Origin: Paragorgia papillata
Lineage: Eukaryota > Cnidaria > Anthozoa > Scleralcyonacea > Coralliidae
Reading direction: 5' to 3'
Assembly (NCBI GenBank): GCA_035771165.1
Contig: JAWNZC010000372.1
Span: 1,459,501 to 1,523,500 of the forward strand
Length of the DNA stretch: 64,000 bases
The notes beneath the pieces are model-generated. The model was not told the origin of the DNA. It did no database searches and was given only the letters and a program-made list of their open reading frames with translations. Each line of letters starts with the position of its first letter. The first letter of the stretch is position 1. Made by a program: the position numbers and the translations under genes. This document shows positions 21,231 through 33,112 of this stretch, piece by piece.

Positions 21231-24180
21231 AGAACGACAAGTCCGGAAAAAGATGAGCAATGCAACAGCTGCATTGAAGGCGAGCATGATAACAATGTCG
21301 ACGTCACTTTTCCACCAAGTCCCTTGGCCCCTTTAAGTCCCTTAGAAATGGATGTGGAAGCCGAACCACAAAGCCCAAGTCCGAAACCAACTAACGCAGG
21401 CAACAATCTGTCAACTCGGTCTGCATTGGACAGTTTTTTTACCAATTCCAAAGATGAAACACAGACCTCAGATCCTACTGTGACTGCGGAGAAGTTGTCA
21501 GCCATGTCAGGTAAACTTGACAAAGTGATAAACTTACTGACCGGGAATGTGAGCAGTAGCATAACAGAAAAAAAAACGTTCCAAAGGAAAACGTTCCGTC
21601 GGTGACATTCCAGGAAGTTCTGCTGCAAATATATCAGTTTTTTAGCTAAATAAAGATATTGAAGTTATTGGTGACTCAGAACATAAGATCTTACTTACGT
21701 TGTCAAATTTGTTTTGTTTTTTGAATAGCAAGAGTGCTTTGCAACGTGCCGATCACCTGCCCAGTTCGGGATGTATTTCCGCAGGTATGCCGATACACCC
21801 AGAGTCCTACCAGAACTGTGTTTTAGGCCACATAGTATTGCCTTAAAAAGAGGATGTTGGATCACTTCAATTGCAGTGAGAGCAAAACGTACATGGATGC
21901 ACTTGCCTGGTGGCACTTCATCAAAGCGCTTCGACAAAGAAAGACACGAGTGGTGGAGAACCAAATTCGAACGGCCCTTGGTATTGTGAAGACAAAATCC
22001 GCAGCGCAATCGTACGAGACAAGAATTGCTGAGCTTCAAATGTCAGGGGCAGATGTCGGTGATTTTGGTCATGGTCGTAACCAATTTAACGACATGATCA
22101 AAGTTGCAAATATTTATATAACCAAACAAGTTCATTCATTTCTCACTACTCCGCTTCCAAGTACTGGTTTCCCCCCTCATTTCTACATTATGGCAGACAA
22201 AAGTACAAACCACAGAGTAACCAACCAAGTATCTATGGTGTGTCCAGTTGTGGAAGGTGCACGAAAGGCGATACAATTAGCCACGAGACACGTGTATGAA
22301 GATTCTTCTGGCCATGGAGGACTTGCTGGTAACTTGCTGAGCTGTTCCAAGATTTGGAGGAACACGCAAATATAGCCAAAGACAGTCCCAGGTTGATACA
22401 AGTTCAAGGAAAGGTGTTTGATGGTCAATACCTTAGCAGACCTTTCATGCAAGCAATGAATGAACCAGTGAAAACTGTCTTAAATTTTGCTAAAGAAGAC
22501 GACTCTCTAGAAAATCCAGCCGACGAGTTCTGGTGGCCAACCCAGTGGGACCCTGGTCATTGGCTTGACCTTGTCTTTGAGAAGTTTAAAGCACAAGAGT
22601 TCATCGCCAGGCTTCTTGGTCGCACAAATCTCATTCATCGTCAGTTTGGTTATGGAAAACTGCACAGTGTTTCCAAAGCAACAGCTGCAGATTTGAACCT
22701 TCCTTTCCAAGTCACTGTCTCGTTTGCGGCCCAACGATTCATGAGCAGCTCTTACCAGCAATTTTTGAAGCTTGAGAAGAGTTTAGAGGTCTACATTGAA
22801 ACTTTCCGTGACCATGATCAGCGAGATCAACGAGTACAAAATTGCTGGTACCGATTTTGTTTTCGATTTATTGGGAACTATTGATCTTTTGTGGCCTTTA
22901 GCTCTCCTGATGACTCGAGGACAGTTGGTGTGGTGTCCAGCTTGGAAATACCCAGGTTGGATCCCCTTGGTGGAAAAACAGCTTCGCCATTTTGCCAAAG
23001 AAGTGAAAAAAGATTGCCCGGCTGATTCCACCTGCCCTCGCCTTCACGAACATGGAAAGTCTATCCAGCGCATGAAATATGGGAACACTAATCTCGTAGA
23101 TGGTTGGCTGATTGTCCAGGATGGTGAGTTGGAAAATCAGGCTGTACATGGTCCTAAACCAGTTAGTTGGCAACTTCGAGAGATCGACGACTGTAAGAAG
23201 GACTTAGCAGATTTGGCTAACAACATGCTGAAAGAATTGCAAACCCGGTACAACGACTGCTTACCACCGTTAATGCTGTTGCTACACAAATGTCTGGATT
23301 TTGGGGTTTTGTTTGACAACACTGTGGAAGCAAAAACCAAAACCAGGCACCTGTGAATAAGACAGCATTTATGACAGTAGGTCAAGCTGAATTTTTAAGA
23401 TGTGTAACATTCGTCTCCCGGCTTCCCCATGTGAAACCTCACTTCGATGACGGCAGTTTAGAACTTGATCCCCAGTTTGCTGATATCATCTTCTGACGCT
23501 TAAAGAAAGTTCTAATCAGTATTGTTTGGGGCGAGTTCTTCCCCGATTTCTTCGTGGAATTTTTCATGAAATTGCCAGCATTGAAGTATGACCCAAAGAC
23601 GAAGACTCTGAAGAGTGAAGAAAAACCGCAGCATCTCAAACTTGACCAGAAAGCTACCGTCGTCACATTCGAGAAGATCTGTGATGGTTCTTTCGATCTT
23701 CGAGAAAAATATGTTTGAAATTAAATGATGGGTTGTACCAGTGAGTGGTATTTCAAGAAGACAACTTTATTCGCTTTCTGTGTACAGATGCTACTCTGTA
23801 TACAGATGCTACTCTGTATAACGCGGTTGGAATAGAGTTCTCTCTCATATTTGACATATTTTATGCCAAAACCAGTACTGAAGCAGTAGCAGAGTCATTT
23901 TACCGAGTAATGAACATGCAAGAACAAGATGTTGGTCAGAAGCTAGAAACCATCGCCCTCCGATCTAGAGTTGATTGGTGTCTACCCAATGTGCTTCAGT
24001 GTGAACGACCCATCAAAGAAATGGCCAAATTGTATTTGGATGGAGACGAGGAACACAAATCAAAGAGGCATCAAATTCCTATTTTCAGAGACAGACGAAC
24101 AATACAAAATGAAACTGGCATGTCAAAAGTACTATCTAGAATTTCTGCCAGCCGGCGACATCTTCCATTTTTGTTATAAA
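21231..24180 (+). pseudogene. hAT-like transposase gene, decayed
   Basis: An acceptor (TTTCTATCCTCTAG) precedes 21231. The first part is a Ser/Pro-rich segment to about 21605 (LAPLSPLEMDVEAE, LSAMSGKLDKVINLL). Then, in changing frames: 21854-22375 with FYIMADKSTNHRVTNQ, which I read as the first catalytic Asp region of a hAT-type RNase-H fold; 22354-22884 with WDPGHWLDLVFEKF and VSFAAQRFMSSSYQQF; 22796-23356; 23371-23718 with a TGA at 23494-23496 before CGC; and 23760-24090 with ESFYRVMNMQEQD and SRVDWCLPNVLQCE. Lengths and order match long animal hAT relatives. At least four frame changes plus the stop make it a pseudogene. Target duplications and terminal repeats were not located. Confidence 0.65.
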
Positions 24181-25084
24181 TATTCAAAGGTGAAAGGGTC
24201 TTTAGCACTCGATCTCACATTCCAAATTTTGGCCGTGCACCATTGCACCAACACCAACCTGAACTTTCTATTTTTCGATTTGTGTTTCATTTATTGCATT
24301 TCAGTTTGTTTAAATATAAATTATGTATATATGACTTAATGACTATGAGTGATATAACATGTTTAGTACTTTTCAAATCTAGTTCACTACGACAATTAAT
24401 TCTTATAAATATATATATATATATATATATATAATACATATAGGCATTAAACAGAAGTATAACTTTCGTTATCTGTCATGTGTACAGCCGCTGACCGGAA
24501 GTAGTAGATTACTTCCTGTTTGATTTTTTTGGCGTGCATTTTTTTACCAGTTTATCTTCCGCGCGCACTTTGCAAAGAATGAAGTCTGGGGTAAATCATC
24601 TTTTGCTGTTTCGCTTTACTTTGTCCTCTCCTGATTGATGGTTAATTATTATTATTTGTCTATTGCTACAATTCTACTCTTAAACATTGAATTATTAGTT
24701 ATAGTTTTTAATATCATAGTTCTTAATATCGTGTTGTTTTTACCAATGTACTTTTTGAACATAGAGAACTTTGCTTTTTTTTAATAACTCATGTATAATC
24801 AAGTTTTTTAGATTGCGTTGTTTCGCAGTCTACCAGTTGATTGTTTAATAAATTCAATTCAATTCAAAGATAGTTCTTTTATTTAAAATATTGAGTGGTT
24901 TGTAAGGCATAAACATACTTCACGGCATACTATTACGTAGATTTCAACTATAATCATACATTGACAAAATTGTTGGAAGCTAACAGCTTAACATGAGATG
25001 GTTTAATGCTCCCCCTGCTTCAATGTTGTGAAACTCAAAACATGCAATTTGCACTCAGACATCTGCCATTAATACATATAACAT
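24181..25084. other. Intergenic; probable 3' end of a retroelement
   Basis: TA tract at 24406-24432. The segment 24640-24866 ends GTTTAATAAATTCAATTCAATTC, which looks like a LINE/SINE 3' tail with a short ATTCA repeat. No coding part of it is visible. Confidence 0.4.
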
Positions 25085-25099
25085 CCCTTACGAAAAAAT

Positions 25100-25440
25100 C
25101 CTATAGGAATTCCTATAGAAAATCCTATAGGAATTCCTATAGGAATTTCTATAAGATTTTGGCCCAATTTCCTATAGGAATTCCTATAGGAATTCCTATT
25201 GAATCCTATAGGAATTCCTATAGGAATTCCTATTGAATCCTATAGAATCCTATAGGAATTCCTATAGAATCCTATAGGAATTCCTATTGAATCCTATAGG
25301 ATTTCCTATTGAATCCTATAGGAATTCCTATAGGATTCAATAGGAAATCCTATAGGAATTCCTATTAGATTTTGCCCAAATATCCTATAGGAATTCCTAT
25401 AGGATTTCCCATTAAATCCTATAGGATTTCCTATTGAGCA
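25100..25440. repeat. CCTATAGGAATTCCTATAGG palindromic array (end of copy A)
   Basis: About two dozen overlapping CCTATAGG and GGAATTCC half-sites, self-complementary at every scale. Variants with TTGAATCC break the register. The same array forms both ends of copies A and B. Confidence 0.9.
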
Positions 25441-25734
25441 AATCCTGTGGAAATTCATCAGTGAGAGAAACAAAGCAAGTTCTCCTTACGAAAATATCCA
25501 ATAGAATATTCCATAAAAAATTATATAGAATATTCTATTAGATTTTGGGATGTATTCTATTGGATTCTCTATGGAATATTCTATAGGATATGCTATAAGA
25601 TGTAATAGAAATTCTTTAGAATATTCTATAAGCTATCTTACAAGATATACAATAGAACAGTCTTTGGAATTCTACAAGATACTCTACAAAACATTTTATC
25701 AATAGTTACGCAGTACAATATTCTACATTAACAC

Positions 25735-26045
25735 ACCTTTTTTGTCCAAATGTTAACACACCTTACGTTACGTTTTCTAACACACCTTAAGTGTTGAAAG
25801 GCACACCTTATGGTATGTTAAAAAACACATCTAGTAAGGTTTTTTTTTTGGCTTGTCCAAACTTTGACACACCGTAAGTTGTGTTTTGTGAAAAGGTGTG
25901 TTATTTCACACACCTTGGTACGTTATATAACACATGTTAAGATGTGTTATATATAGGTGTTAATAAAAAGGTGTGTTATGCAACATGCCCTGATGTGTGT
26001 TATCTTACACATGTAGGTGTGCATAATAACACACCCTGAAACATG
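25735..26045. repeat. AACACACCTT/AAGGTGTGTT block
   Basis: At least ten copies of a decamer like AACACACCTT in both orientations, so the block can fold on itself. The matching block in copy B is at 38430-38820. Confidence 0.8.
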
Positions 26046-26457
26046 TCATTCAGCACATCAATGACCAAGAGAAAATAAACATTTTTAAAAGCATTTAACA
26101 TTAATGTCAACATATTCAATATATTTTAACACATATTTAAAAACTGTGAGGGTTTACATCAGGATGACATTAAAGTATACACTTACTATAATAAATACTA
26201 GTTATATACATGGTATATGGGGCGATTGTCATAAGCAAACCATTTTTGGCAGTTCAAATTCCCAAATATTAACTAAGCTAAAAATCCTAACCATGTTACA
26301 TGTATGTGGTTCTGCATCTATATCCAAAATACATCATTCAGCATTTAGGAATAGGATACTACATTACATATTTAGAATGTTGGTATTTTCAAAGTGTACT
26401 TAACAACAATCCAATCAGCAATGACACAAGGGAACATCAGTGTAATCATCTTGGACA

Positions 26458-26525
26458 TCAACAATCCTTTTCTTTCATTGAGAAGTTGGCTTTCGCATCA
26501 TCACTCAATGTGTACCAGTCCAGTC
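26458..26525 (-). ncRNA. Third conserved exon of copy A transcript (start 26525)
   Basis: The minus strand shows CATTCTACAG then GACTGGACTGGTACACATTG. In the third frame it reads LDWYTLSDDAKANFSMKEKD then a stop. The acceptor is conserved in copy B at 37977/37978, but copy B has a short deletion in the exon that destroys the frame end. The 3' boundary is not determined. It could be a short coding exon or a non-coding one. Confidence 0.4.
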
Positions 26526-27259
26526 CTGTAGAATGAGAAAATTAGTTCAACAATTTGTTAACTAATATTTAATTAAATCAAATATTTAAAGGTATACATT
26601 AACCACTTTGCAACAAAACTCAAAATTTCAATTTATAAGCTAAAATTTTGATTTTGTTGTGATTTTTCTTTGTTTAAATAGTCAATCCATTTAACCCATT
26701 GATGCCTACAATAGGGTGTCTGAGGAATCATCTGCTGATAAACATAGTAAAACAATAAAGGGGACATTATTGGCTGGCTCAGGCAGGAATGGGTAATAAT
26801 CATTTGACTCAATACCATTGCTACCTCCCCTTTAGAGAGTAAAATCATGTGGAGTGTAAATTAATGTCAATACATGTATTAAACATATACAAAGTATATA
26901 TATGACTTAATCTTCCATCATATACTGTATCACAAATGGGCTCTCAGTAATGACCTACTAACTAGCTGACTAGCTTCCCAGGGTCAAGAGTAAGATTCCC
27001 TCCCAAGTTCACATTCCTCCAAAGTACAAGATTGCAGTTACCGAACAAACAATTTGGACAGAAAATTCTACTTTCCTTAGCAGAATTCTTATAATTTTGA
27101 AGACAATTAGAATATAGGGATGTTCAGTAAGGTATAAGGAATATGCAGTATCTGTATATCACTAAAATTATACCAAATGAATATTATTAGTATTATATCA
27201 GTTTGTCTTATTAATCAAACTGTTCAACTTTCTAAAATATCCAGATGTGTGATCTGTGT

Positions 27260-27266
27260 TTTAGCA

Positions 27267-27317
<51 letters not shown>
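27260..27317. repeat. (TA)n microsatellite
   Basis: About 28 TA units inside copy A. The matching position in B is next to the hAT MITE. Confidence 0.85.
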
Positions 27318-27477
27318 CAGAAACTTACTAGTGTACTATTGCAAATGCTGTCCACTCTCATCAGCTATTCACTCAGAAATTTTGAGCTCATAATTTAATT
27401 GTTAAATATATATACTGTAGAAGATGTTGTAAAAACCTTTGGCAGAGTGCTCGATGGGAATCCAGAGCATATTATAG

Positions 27478-27671
27478 TTAAAGTTCAAAGACTCAACAGG
27501 TTTGATTAGACATTTTATTACTATTTAGTTTCGTGCCACAAATATTGTGCGCGTACTCTTCGGATAAAATGGTCTAACCATTTTATCTGAAGAGTACCAC
27601 ACAATATTTGTGGCACGAAACTAAATAGTAATAAAATGTCTAATCAAACCTGTTGAGTCTTTGAACTTTAA
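27478..27671. mobile_element. Near-perfect 194-bp hairpin element
   Basis: Arms of about 95 bases starting TTAAAGTTCAAAGACTCAAC pair almost without mismatch around a 3-4 base loop (GGT CTA ACC). A diverged single arm of the same element is present in copy B at about 35993-36045, where a LINE fragment cut it. Flanked by TATATA. MITE-like, non-coding. Confidence 0.85.
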
Positions 27672-27720
27672 GTATATATATATATATGTATGTTAAGAGT
27701 GAAGTTTGTAGCTTGGTGTA

Positions 27721-27990
27721 ATATGAGTAAAATTTGTTCGCAAGCTTTTTATACTCAGAAAAATGTCTGAGTATCCCTGACAGGATTCGAACCCGCGACC
27801 TTCTGATATCCAGACAGACGCTCTGCCGACTGAACTACTGGGACTCAGACAGTAGTGAGAAGGATAAATCAAAGGTCACGGGTAATAAGAAGGTAATAAG
27901 AAGGTAAGATAAGATAATAAGAAAGATAAGAATCCTGTCAGGGATACTCAGACATTTTTCTGAGTATAAAAAGCTTGAGAACAAATTTTA

Positions 27991-27998
<8 letters not shown>
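27721..27998. mobile_element. Foldback element built around a tRNA-like sequence
   Basis: Left arm (27721-27789) and right arm (27930-27998) are inverted copies, including GTCTGAGTATCCCTGACAGG against CCTGTCAGGGATACTCAGAC. The left arm holds the 3' half of a tRNA-like sequence (27773-27844). The loop continues with the rest of it and an A/G-rich run (AATAAGAAGGTAATAAGAAG). It is absent from copy B, so it was gained by A after duplication, or lost by B. Confidence 0.75.
27773..27844 (-). tRNA. tRNA-like sequence or tRNA-derived SINE head (72 nt), anticodon position GGA
   Basis: The minus strand has a 7-bp acceptor stem GTCCCAG/CAGGGAT with one A-A mismatch and one G-U. The A box is TAGTTCAGTCGG, the D stem GTTC/GAGC, an anticodon arm TCTGT-CTGGATA-TCAGA (last pair mismatched), and the B box GGTTCGAATCC. 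Anticodon position reads GGA, which would be Ser, yet there is no long variable arm. That, the mismatches and the foldback context argue for a tRNA pseudogene or SINE promoter rather than a working tRNA. Confidence 0.55.
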
Positions 27999-28035
<37 letters not shown>

Positions 28036-28166
28036 CATACAGTTAGACCAATATATGACCTGTAATTAGTACTTTGAGATATCAACATAGGAATAGATCA
28101 TTATGTCATTACTCAATAAATAAGCTACTAGTATATGAATTAAGGTTATTTAAGGATTTTACTTAC

Positions 28167-28232
28167 CAATATAAACAGCAAGTTGAATTAAATGGTTGAA
28201 CACAACTGAACACGGTAACTCTACCCTATGCA
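28167..28232 (-). ncRNA. Second conserved exon of copy A transcript
   Basis: TTTTCTAG precedes the exon and GTAAGTAAAA follows it (minus strand). Copy B has the same exon at 35083-35151 with the same splice sites. Neither has a long open frame. Confidence 0.5.
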
Positions 28233-28284
28233 CTAGAAAACAAGAGAAAATAATATATGAAATGAATAAGCAAACAAACAAACA

Positions 28285-28311
28285 AACACGCACACACACA
28301 CACACACACAA
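28285..28311. repeat. (CA)n microsatellite
   Basis: AAACAAACAAACAAACACGC followed by ten CA units, inside copy A. Copy B has a shortened TGTTTGTTTG tract instead. Confidence 0.75.
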
Positions 28312-28748
28312 AACATACTGTTAGTTTGTTAACAACAATTTAATATTTCATATTAATGATGATGAATTCTGCCTGTGATTCAGTGAAAATACGCTAATCA
28401 CAAATAACTTTTACCTCAAAATCTGAATGCTTTAGTTTTACATAAGATAATCCTTATCATGAAAGCAACGGTGGCTAAAGAATGGCAAAAAAGGTAGAAT
28501 GATTTGAGAGTTTGTTAGGAACCACAATTGACTAAATTGAGAAGAGATTCCAACCGCCATGTTCACGAGTCAAAACTAGATGATGACTTAATACCAAACA
28601 TTGACTTCAACAGTTCAACTACACTAACTTCAGTATAAAATGGTTTGTATTGGACAATCAAACAGGAAATTTGACGAGAGCCAAAGAAAATTTCACATTA
28701 CAATAAGGAGGACAATAGAAAACAAACGATAAATACTCAATCTCTTAC

Positions 28749-29100
28749 CTTGCTCGTAGCCTCGTGCGAGAGAAGCTTCTAGGACTTTATTGGTTCAACT
28801 GGATTTTCATGGCTTTTAGTTAAATCTTTCCGTAAGAACATGTTACTTCGGTGAGGACTGTCTGCCTGATCTCTTCGCAAACAAAAAGTATTTTATTACC
28901 AAAAGTTTCCATAGCTTGAATCTCAAAAGCCAAAACACCATCACAAATTAATTTCAAACGTGGCGCGCTGAGATGAGAATCGAAAATGAAATGACGCTAT
29001 CGCAAGTATCAATGCGACAATGCGCGCTCGCTATCTGCGCGGTTTCGTGGCTGCATGCGCCTGGGTACGACACTGGCTAGACGGAGCCTCTCTGGTGACT
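28749..29100 (-). ncRNA. First exon and CpG-rich start region of copy A transcript
   Basis: The minus-strand CpG-rich segment (about 29100-28970) leads into sequence ending CTACGAGCAAG before GTAAGAG. In copy B the same exon ends at 34595. Short frames exist in both copies (one starts METFGNK, 30 codons) but none is long. The 5' limit is estimated. The structure suggests a transcribed, spliced element RNA; its coding status is open. Confidence 0.45.
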
Positions 29101-29782
29101 GCGCTGTTTAGCCAGAAGTTTTATTACCTGTAGCCTTTCTTTCTGAATTCTGATACGCTATTCTGTTTCAAAATTACACTCCCATATTAATTCGGAATTA
29201 TGGCAATGGTCTGATACTGCGGAATGTGGTTGAAGAACCGAACTAATGGCAATTTTTATCTTGATATGGAATTTCAGGTCTGTCTCAACTGCTTTTTGTA
29301 TGGAAATAAAATTATTTTAGACCAACGACCAAAATGTTTGCTAATAATATTTATTTTGTAATTTGGCCAACACAAATTTTAATTCCTATAGGAAGCGTAT
29401 TTTCCTATAGGAATTCCTATTCAAATTCCTATAGGAAAATTTATTCCTATAGCAACCTATAGGAATTCCTATAGGAAGCATATTTTCCTATAGGAATTCC
29501 TATCAAATTCCTATAGGAAAATTTATTCCTATAGCATCCTATAGGAATTCCTATAGGAAGCATATTTTCCTATAGGAATTCCTATTCAAATTCCTATAGG
29601 AAAATTTGTTCCTATAGGATCCTATAGGATCCTATAGGAATTCCTATAGGAATTACAAATTCCTATAGGAATTCCTATAGGATCCTATAGGATTTTTTCG
29701 TAAGGGATGTTTAGATTAACAACATTGAAAGGGGTGTGTGACAATTTACTTGACCTAAATGTAAAAGGGATTACTGAAAGGG

Positions 29783-29995
29783 ACCCATCCAGTCCTTGCG
29801 AGGCTTTTCCAAACTACAATGTATGTTGTCAAATTTGTTTTAAGATTTTAGCAATCTTGATAACCTAACAACAACAAAAACTCTAGCCGTAATCAGAAAT
29901 CTGGTTTACTGTCTAGGTTTTTGGAAAAAAACAGTGTATTTGACAACATACAGTATTTTGGAAAAGGTGCAAAATGAATGGATGGGTCCATTTGA
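29783..29995. repeat. Foldback element between A and B
   Basis: GGGACCCATCCAGTC...TTTTCCAAACTACAATGTATG faces the inverse CATACAGTATTTTGGAAAAG...GGATGGGTCC. Imperfect arms of about 50 bases. Confidence 0.55.
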
Positions 29996-31228
29996 GTCAT
30001 CGTGCTTATCAATTAGCATGGCATTACTTGCTCAAGTTGTTTCAACTAATCTTGGTAATGATTGTAGGCTCATCATGAAAAAAAAATTACATTGTGTTAC
30101 AGAGAAAGTAGAAGCAGGCAGCAGGCAGCAGGCAGCTTCTACTTTTTGGAATGCTACATGACAAGTTGCAGTGTGTAACACTTCCACTGCAACTTGCTAC
30201 ACATGTCATAGTATGACCCAGGCTGTAATCAGGTTCATTTGTTTGGAAAATGTTTTTTTGATTATAAAACAATTTTTTTCAAATCTTACAAAAAGATCTT
30301 ACAGCAAAAAGTACATTCTGCTATTATAAGGTCTTTATACACTTTATTGCTTGTTGGCCACCTTTCATTCTACTGTAGCTGTTAAATAAAACGTCAGGCA
30401 ATTTTATTTGATGTGGAAGAGTACCTGGATTAAAAGGGGTTAAGATATTATAAGTCATCTTCACTAACTACAGTAGAATAATATTTTCTAGTGTGTTAAT
30501 GATTTATACTGTATCTTCAAGGATTTTGTTATAAGCTAGTGAACTCCGGTAGCTGCTTTCCACATCATCCCTGCCTATTAAGTTAAATTTTGTTAAGTAT
30601 TCAGATATGGTATCAGCTTTTAGCTTAGTCACTGTTCAAAATTAATGAAACTCCTGGTTGTATACAGTAGAACAAAACATTTATTAACAAATAATGCCAT
30701 CTTGGAAACTCAAGATAAGAGTTAAAACAAGTGAAATAATTTTACAGTAGTTGCAATTGTTTTTAACTCGACTACCTTGGGTTTTCAGGATGACATTATT
30801 TTTTTAAATATGTTTTATTCTATACTTTTTCAACTTTCAAGTTGTCAGCTGGTCTTGGTTCCTGATTGTATGTCATTTCCATTTTCTAGTCTAGTGTACA
30901 ATGTACATTGACACCAAATGCATTATTGGAGTTGGATAGTAAAAATATTGGTAAGTAATTTCTTGGTGTAATTGCCATGATGTAAGTGTAAGTGTCTGGA
31001 GAAACTTGAAAAACTAGTGTATATGTTGTAACTGTAAGAATTAGCCATGTCTTTTTTACAAACCCATTCTAGAGAAAGGACAAAACATGAAACTCCTCGA
31101 CCCGGTTACCTCAACAGAGTTTACCAGAGGTCCATGTTTTCTCCTCTCCTCATTTAGAGTAGTATCAAATTAGTTGGTTGGTACATGTGAATATTTTTTA
31201 ATTTCTGTTTTACACCAGTACTGCAGTA
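29996..31228. other. Spacer between A and B, no gene seen
   Basis: AT-rich. A GGCAGCAGGCAGCAGGCAGC tandem and a GTTGCAGTGTG/CACTGCAAC hairpin occur at 30110-30200. No splice-supported frame found. Confidence 0.35.
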
Positions 31229-31231
31229 TTA

Positions 31232-31554
31232 GAGGATGTTTACACGAGGCTGGCCCGAACTCAGGCCAGACTGACTTTAGGTTGGTTGTAGTGTTTTTAC
31301 TATAGATCATTTTCATGAGTCCGGTCTGAGATTCAGTTTACGCCGGCCTAATCTCAGGTTGCCCACTATGGTGTCATATTCACATAAAATAATGATTCTC
31401 TGGTGGTGACAAGCTCTAAGCCAATTGACACAAATCTTGAAGCAACAGCGAAACCAAGCCTATAATAGTTTCAAGGCCAGCCTCATGTAAACAAAAACTG
31501 AAATGCAAAATTCAGGCCGGTCTGAGTTCAGGCTGGCCTCATGTAAACACCCCC
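31232..31554. mobile_element. PIF/Harbinger-like MITE with TTA duplication
   Basis: Ends GAGGATGTTTACACGAGGCTG and the inverse CAGGCTGGCCTCATGTAAAC plus ACCCCC are complementary with a few mismatches. TTA lies directly outside both ends (31229-31231, 31555-31557). Further CAGGCC/GGCCTG words make internal stems. Family assignment rests on the TTA duplication. Confidence 0.6.
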
Positions 31555-32115
31555 TTACTTGAATCGATTACTGCATTAATTTTGTATCACCAGTTTGTAA
31601 AATTAGATGCAAGATGTACATAATGGTTTTAGAACAATTAGCCTCGTGTTTATATTATCAGCTATAATCAAATGCTAGATCATTTTTTATGTTATGTCAT
31701 GAGAGGCTGTCTAAGCAAGATTAAGTGAAGACCTACAGTACATGTATCTTAATCCATTTCTACTTTAATGTTTTATTGTAGTTAACACAGAAATGCAGGA
31801 ATGGTTCAACAAAGAATTTATACATTCCTAGATTTCACTTCACAGTAGCCATGTTACTGCTTATAGCAAAATTTAGCAATAGTTTGATTTAGGAAAAGGG
31901 TAGCAATGGGTTAAGTTGTTAGCAGGTAATGTCTTTAATTTCACATTGTATTAATTGATTTTCTCCTTTTATTTCCAGGATATGTTAGTCAAAGTTTTCA
32001 ATTTGTGACAAGAGCTACATGATACCAAATGCAATTTTTTCAAAAAATAAAGACAAAAAGGAAACATTCAAGAAAACAAAAGAAGGAAAGAAGTGAAAGC
32101 TGAGTAGACAGTCTT

Positions 32116-32245
32116 TGAATGAATGAATGAATGAATGAATGAATGAATGAATGAATGAATGAATGAATGAATGAATGAATGAATGAATGAATGAATGAAT
32201 GAATGAATGAATGAATGAATGAATGAATGAATGAATGAATGAACA
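32116..32245. repeat. (GAAT)n microsatellite, about 32 units
   Basis: An uninterrupted tetranucleotide tract of about 130 bases. It produces an artificial FIHS-repeat frame on the minus strand that is not a gene. Confidence 0.97.
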
Positions 32246-32415
32246 TTATATTAAATTAATAAATTATTATACTTGTAGATAACTGTATTTATTTGAAATT
32301 GTATTATCTTAAGCATTGACTGGATAAGTGACAACTTTTAATCGTTGTTTGAGTTGCATTTCAATTTTAGCCGTAATAATATGCATGACAAAATTACAGT
32401 ATGACAAAATTTATA

Positions 32416-32580
32416 TTAAGCTATTTATTATTTAGAGTTGAAATGGACCTTTTCCTTAAGTACATAATAATAAATATACTTAATTATAAAATTTTTTTGT
32501 TAAGCTATTTATTATTTAGAGTTGAAAGGGACCTTTTCCTTAAGTACATAATAATAAATTAATATACTTAATTATAAATT
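32416..32580. repeat. About 84-bp tandem duplication
   Basis: TTAAGCTATTTATTATTTAG through TTAATTATAAA is present twice in direct order with few differences. A local duplication, no gene. Confidence 0.8.
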
Positions 32581-32877
32581 ATATGTAGTTTAAGAAATCA
32601 TAACATTTTTAATGTGTTTGCTATATTATACTGAAAATAGCTTTGTATTATAGTGTTCACATTAAGCGATAGTTTTGTAGTGAAATTAACAACATTAACA
32701 TTGTTTACCTTACATTAAACAATTGTGATTGGCTAAATTTGTTGATTTCGTGCAATCGTGTGAGAGCCACACATGTCATAGAAAGGTATTTGATAGATTC
32801 AATTTAATAAAACTATAATGATTTATTGCAACTGTTCAACCGCAAGGGTTCAAGTGACACAGGATCCAACAAATGGT

Positions 32878-33112
32878 TTTTCTATGGGTAACAAATCTAA
32901 CCATAATAACTCGTACAGAATTTCCATAGTTTTCCCATAGTTTGCAGCAAAAGTACTGAATATATGGCAATACTATGAAACTCCATATAATTCCCATAAG
33001 GAATGTGGCAAAACCATATCTACCCCATGTATTAATAGGCCATAGTTCAACCCATATTTTTCCCTTACTTGGGCCATATATGTCCCATATCCCATGTTTG
33101 GTAAGGGTATAC
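32878..33112. repeat. CCATAG-rich foldback relative
   Basis: ACAGAATTTCCATAGTTTTCCC and many CCCATA/TATGGG words in both orientations. Same family as 17545-17785. Confidence 0.5.

Larger units (their letters stand above)
25085..29706 (-). mobile_element. Copy A of a paired inverted element with complex palindromic ends
   Basis: It starts CCCTTACGAAAAAATCCTAT and ends with the inverse (ATAGGATTTTTTCGTAAGGG). Left end, outside in: CCTATAGG/GGAATTCC palindromic array (25100-25440), CCAATAGAATATTC block (25495-25700), AACACACCTT block (25735-26045). Right end: a GGAATTTGAATAGGAATTCC-type array (29380-29690). The interior matches copy B in reverse at high identity. On the minus strand it keeps exons at about 29100-28749, 28232-28167 and from 26525. 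No transposase is seen, so it is non-autonomous. No direct target duplication is evident (AACAT outside left, ATGTT outside right). The superfamily is undetermined. Confidence 0.8.

Noticed and set aside
25100..25440. Regularly repeated short motifs resembling a CRISPR array
   Set aside because: The repeats are overlapping self-palindromes with no unique spacers of constant length, in a eukaryotic setting with introns.
26633..26848. Minus-strand 71-codon frame in copy A
   Set aside because: The homologous stretch in copy B has a stop, and there is no domain. It is likely non-coding core of the element.
27773..27844. Functional tRNA-Ser(GGA)
   Set aside because: No long variable arm, mismatches in acceptor and anticodon stems, and it is embedded in an inverted repeat.
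29934..30161. 75-codon plus-strand frame in the A/B spacer
   Set aside because: It overlaps a foldback and a GGCAGCA tandem; no splice or domain support.
32040..32246. Minus-strand frame with repeated FIHS
   Set aside because: It is a direct translation of the (GAAT)n microsatellite.
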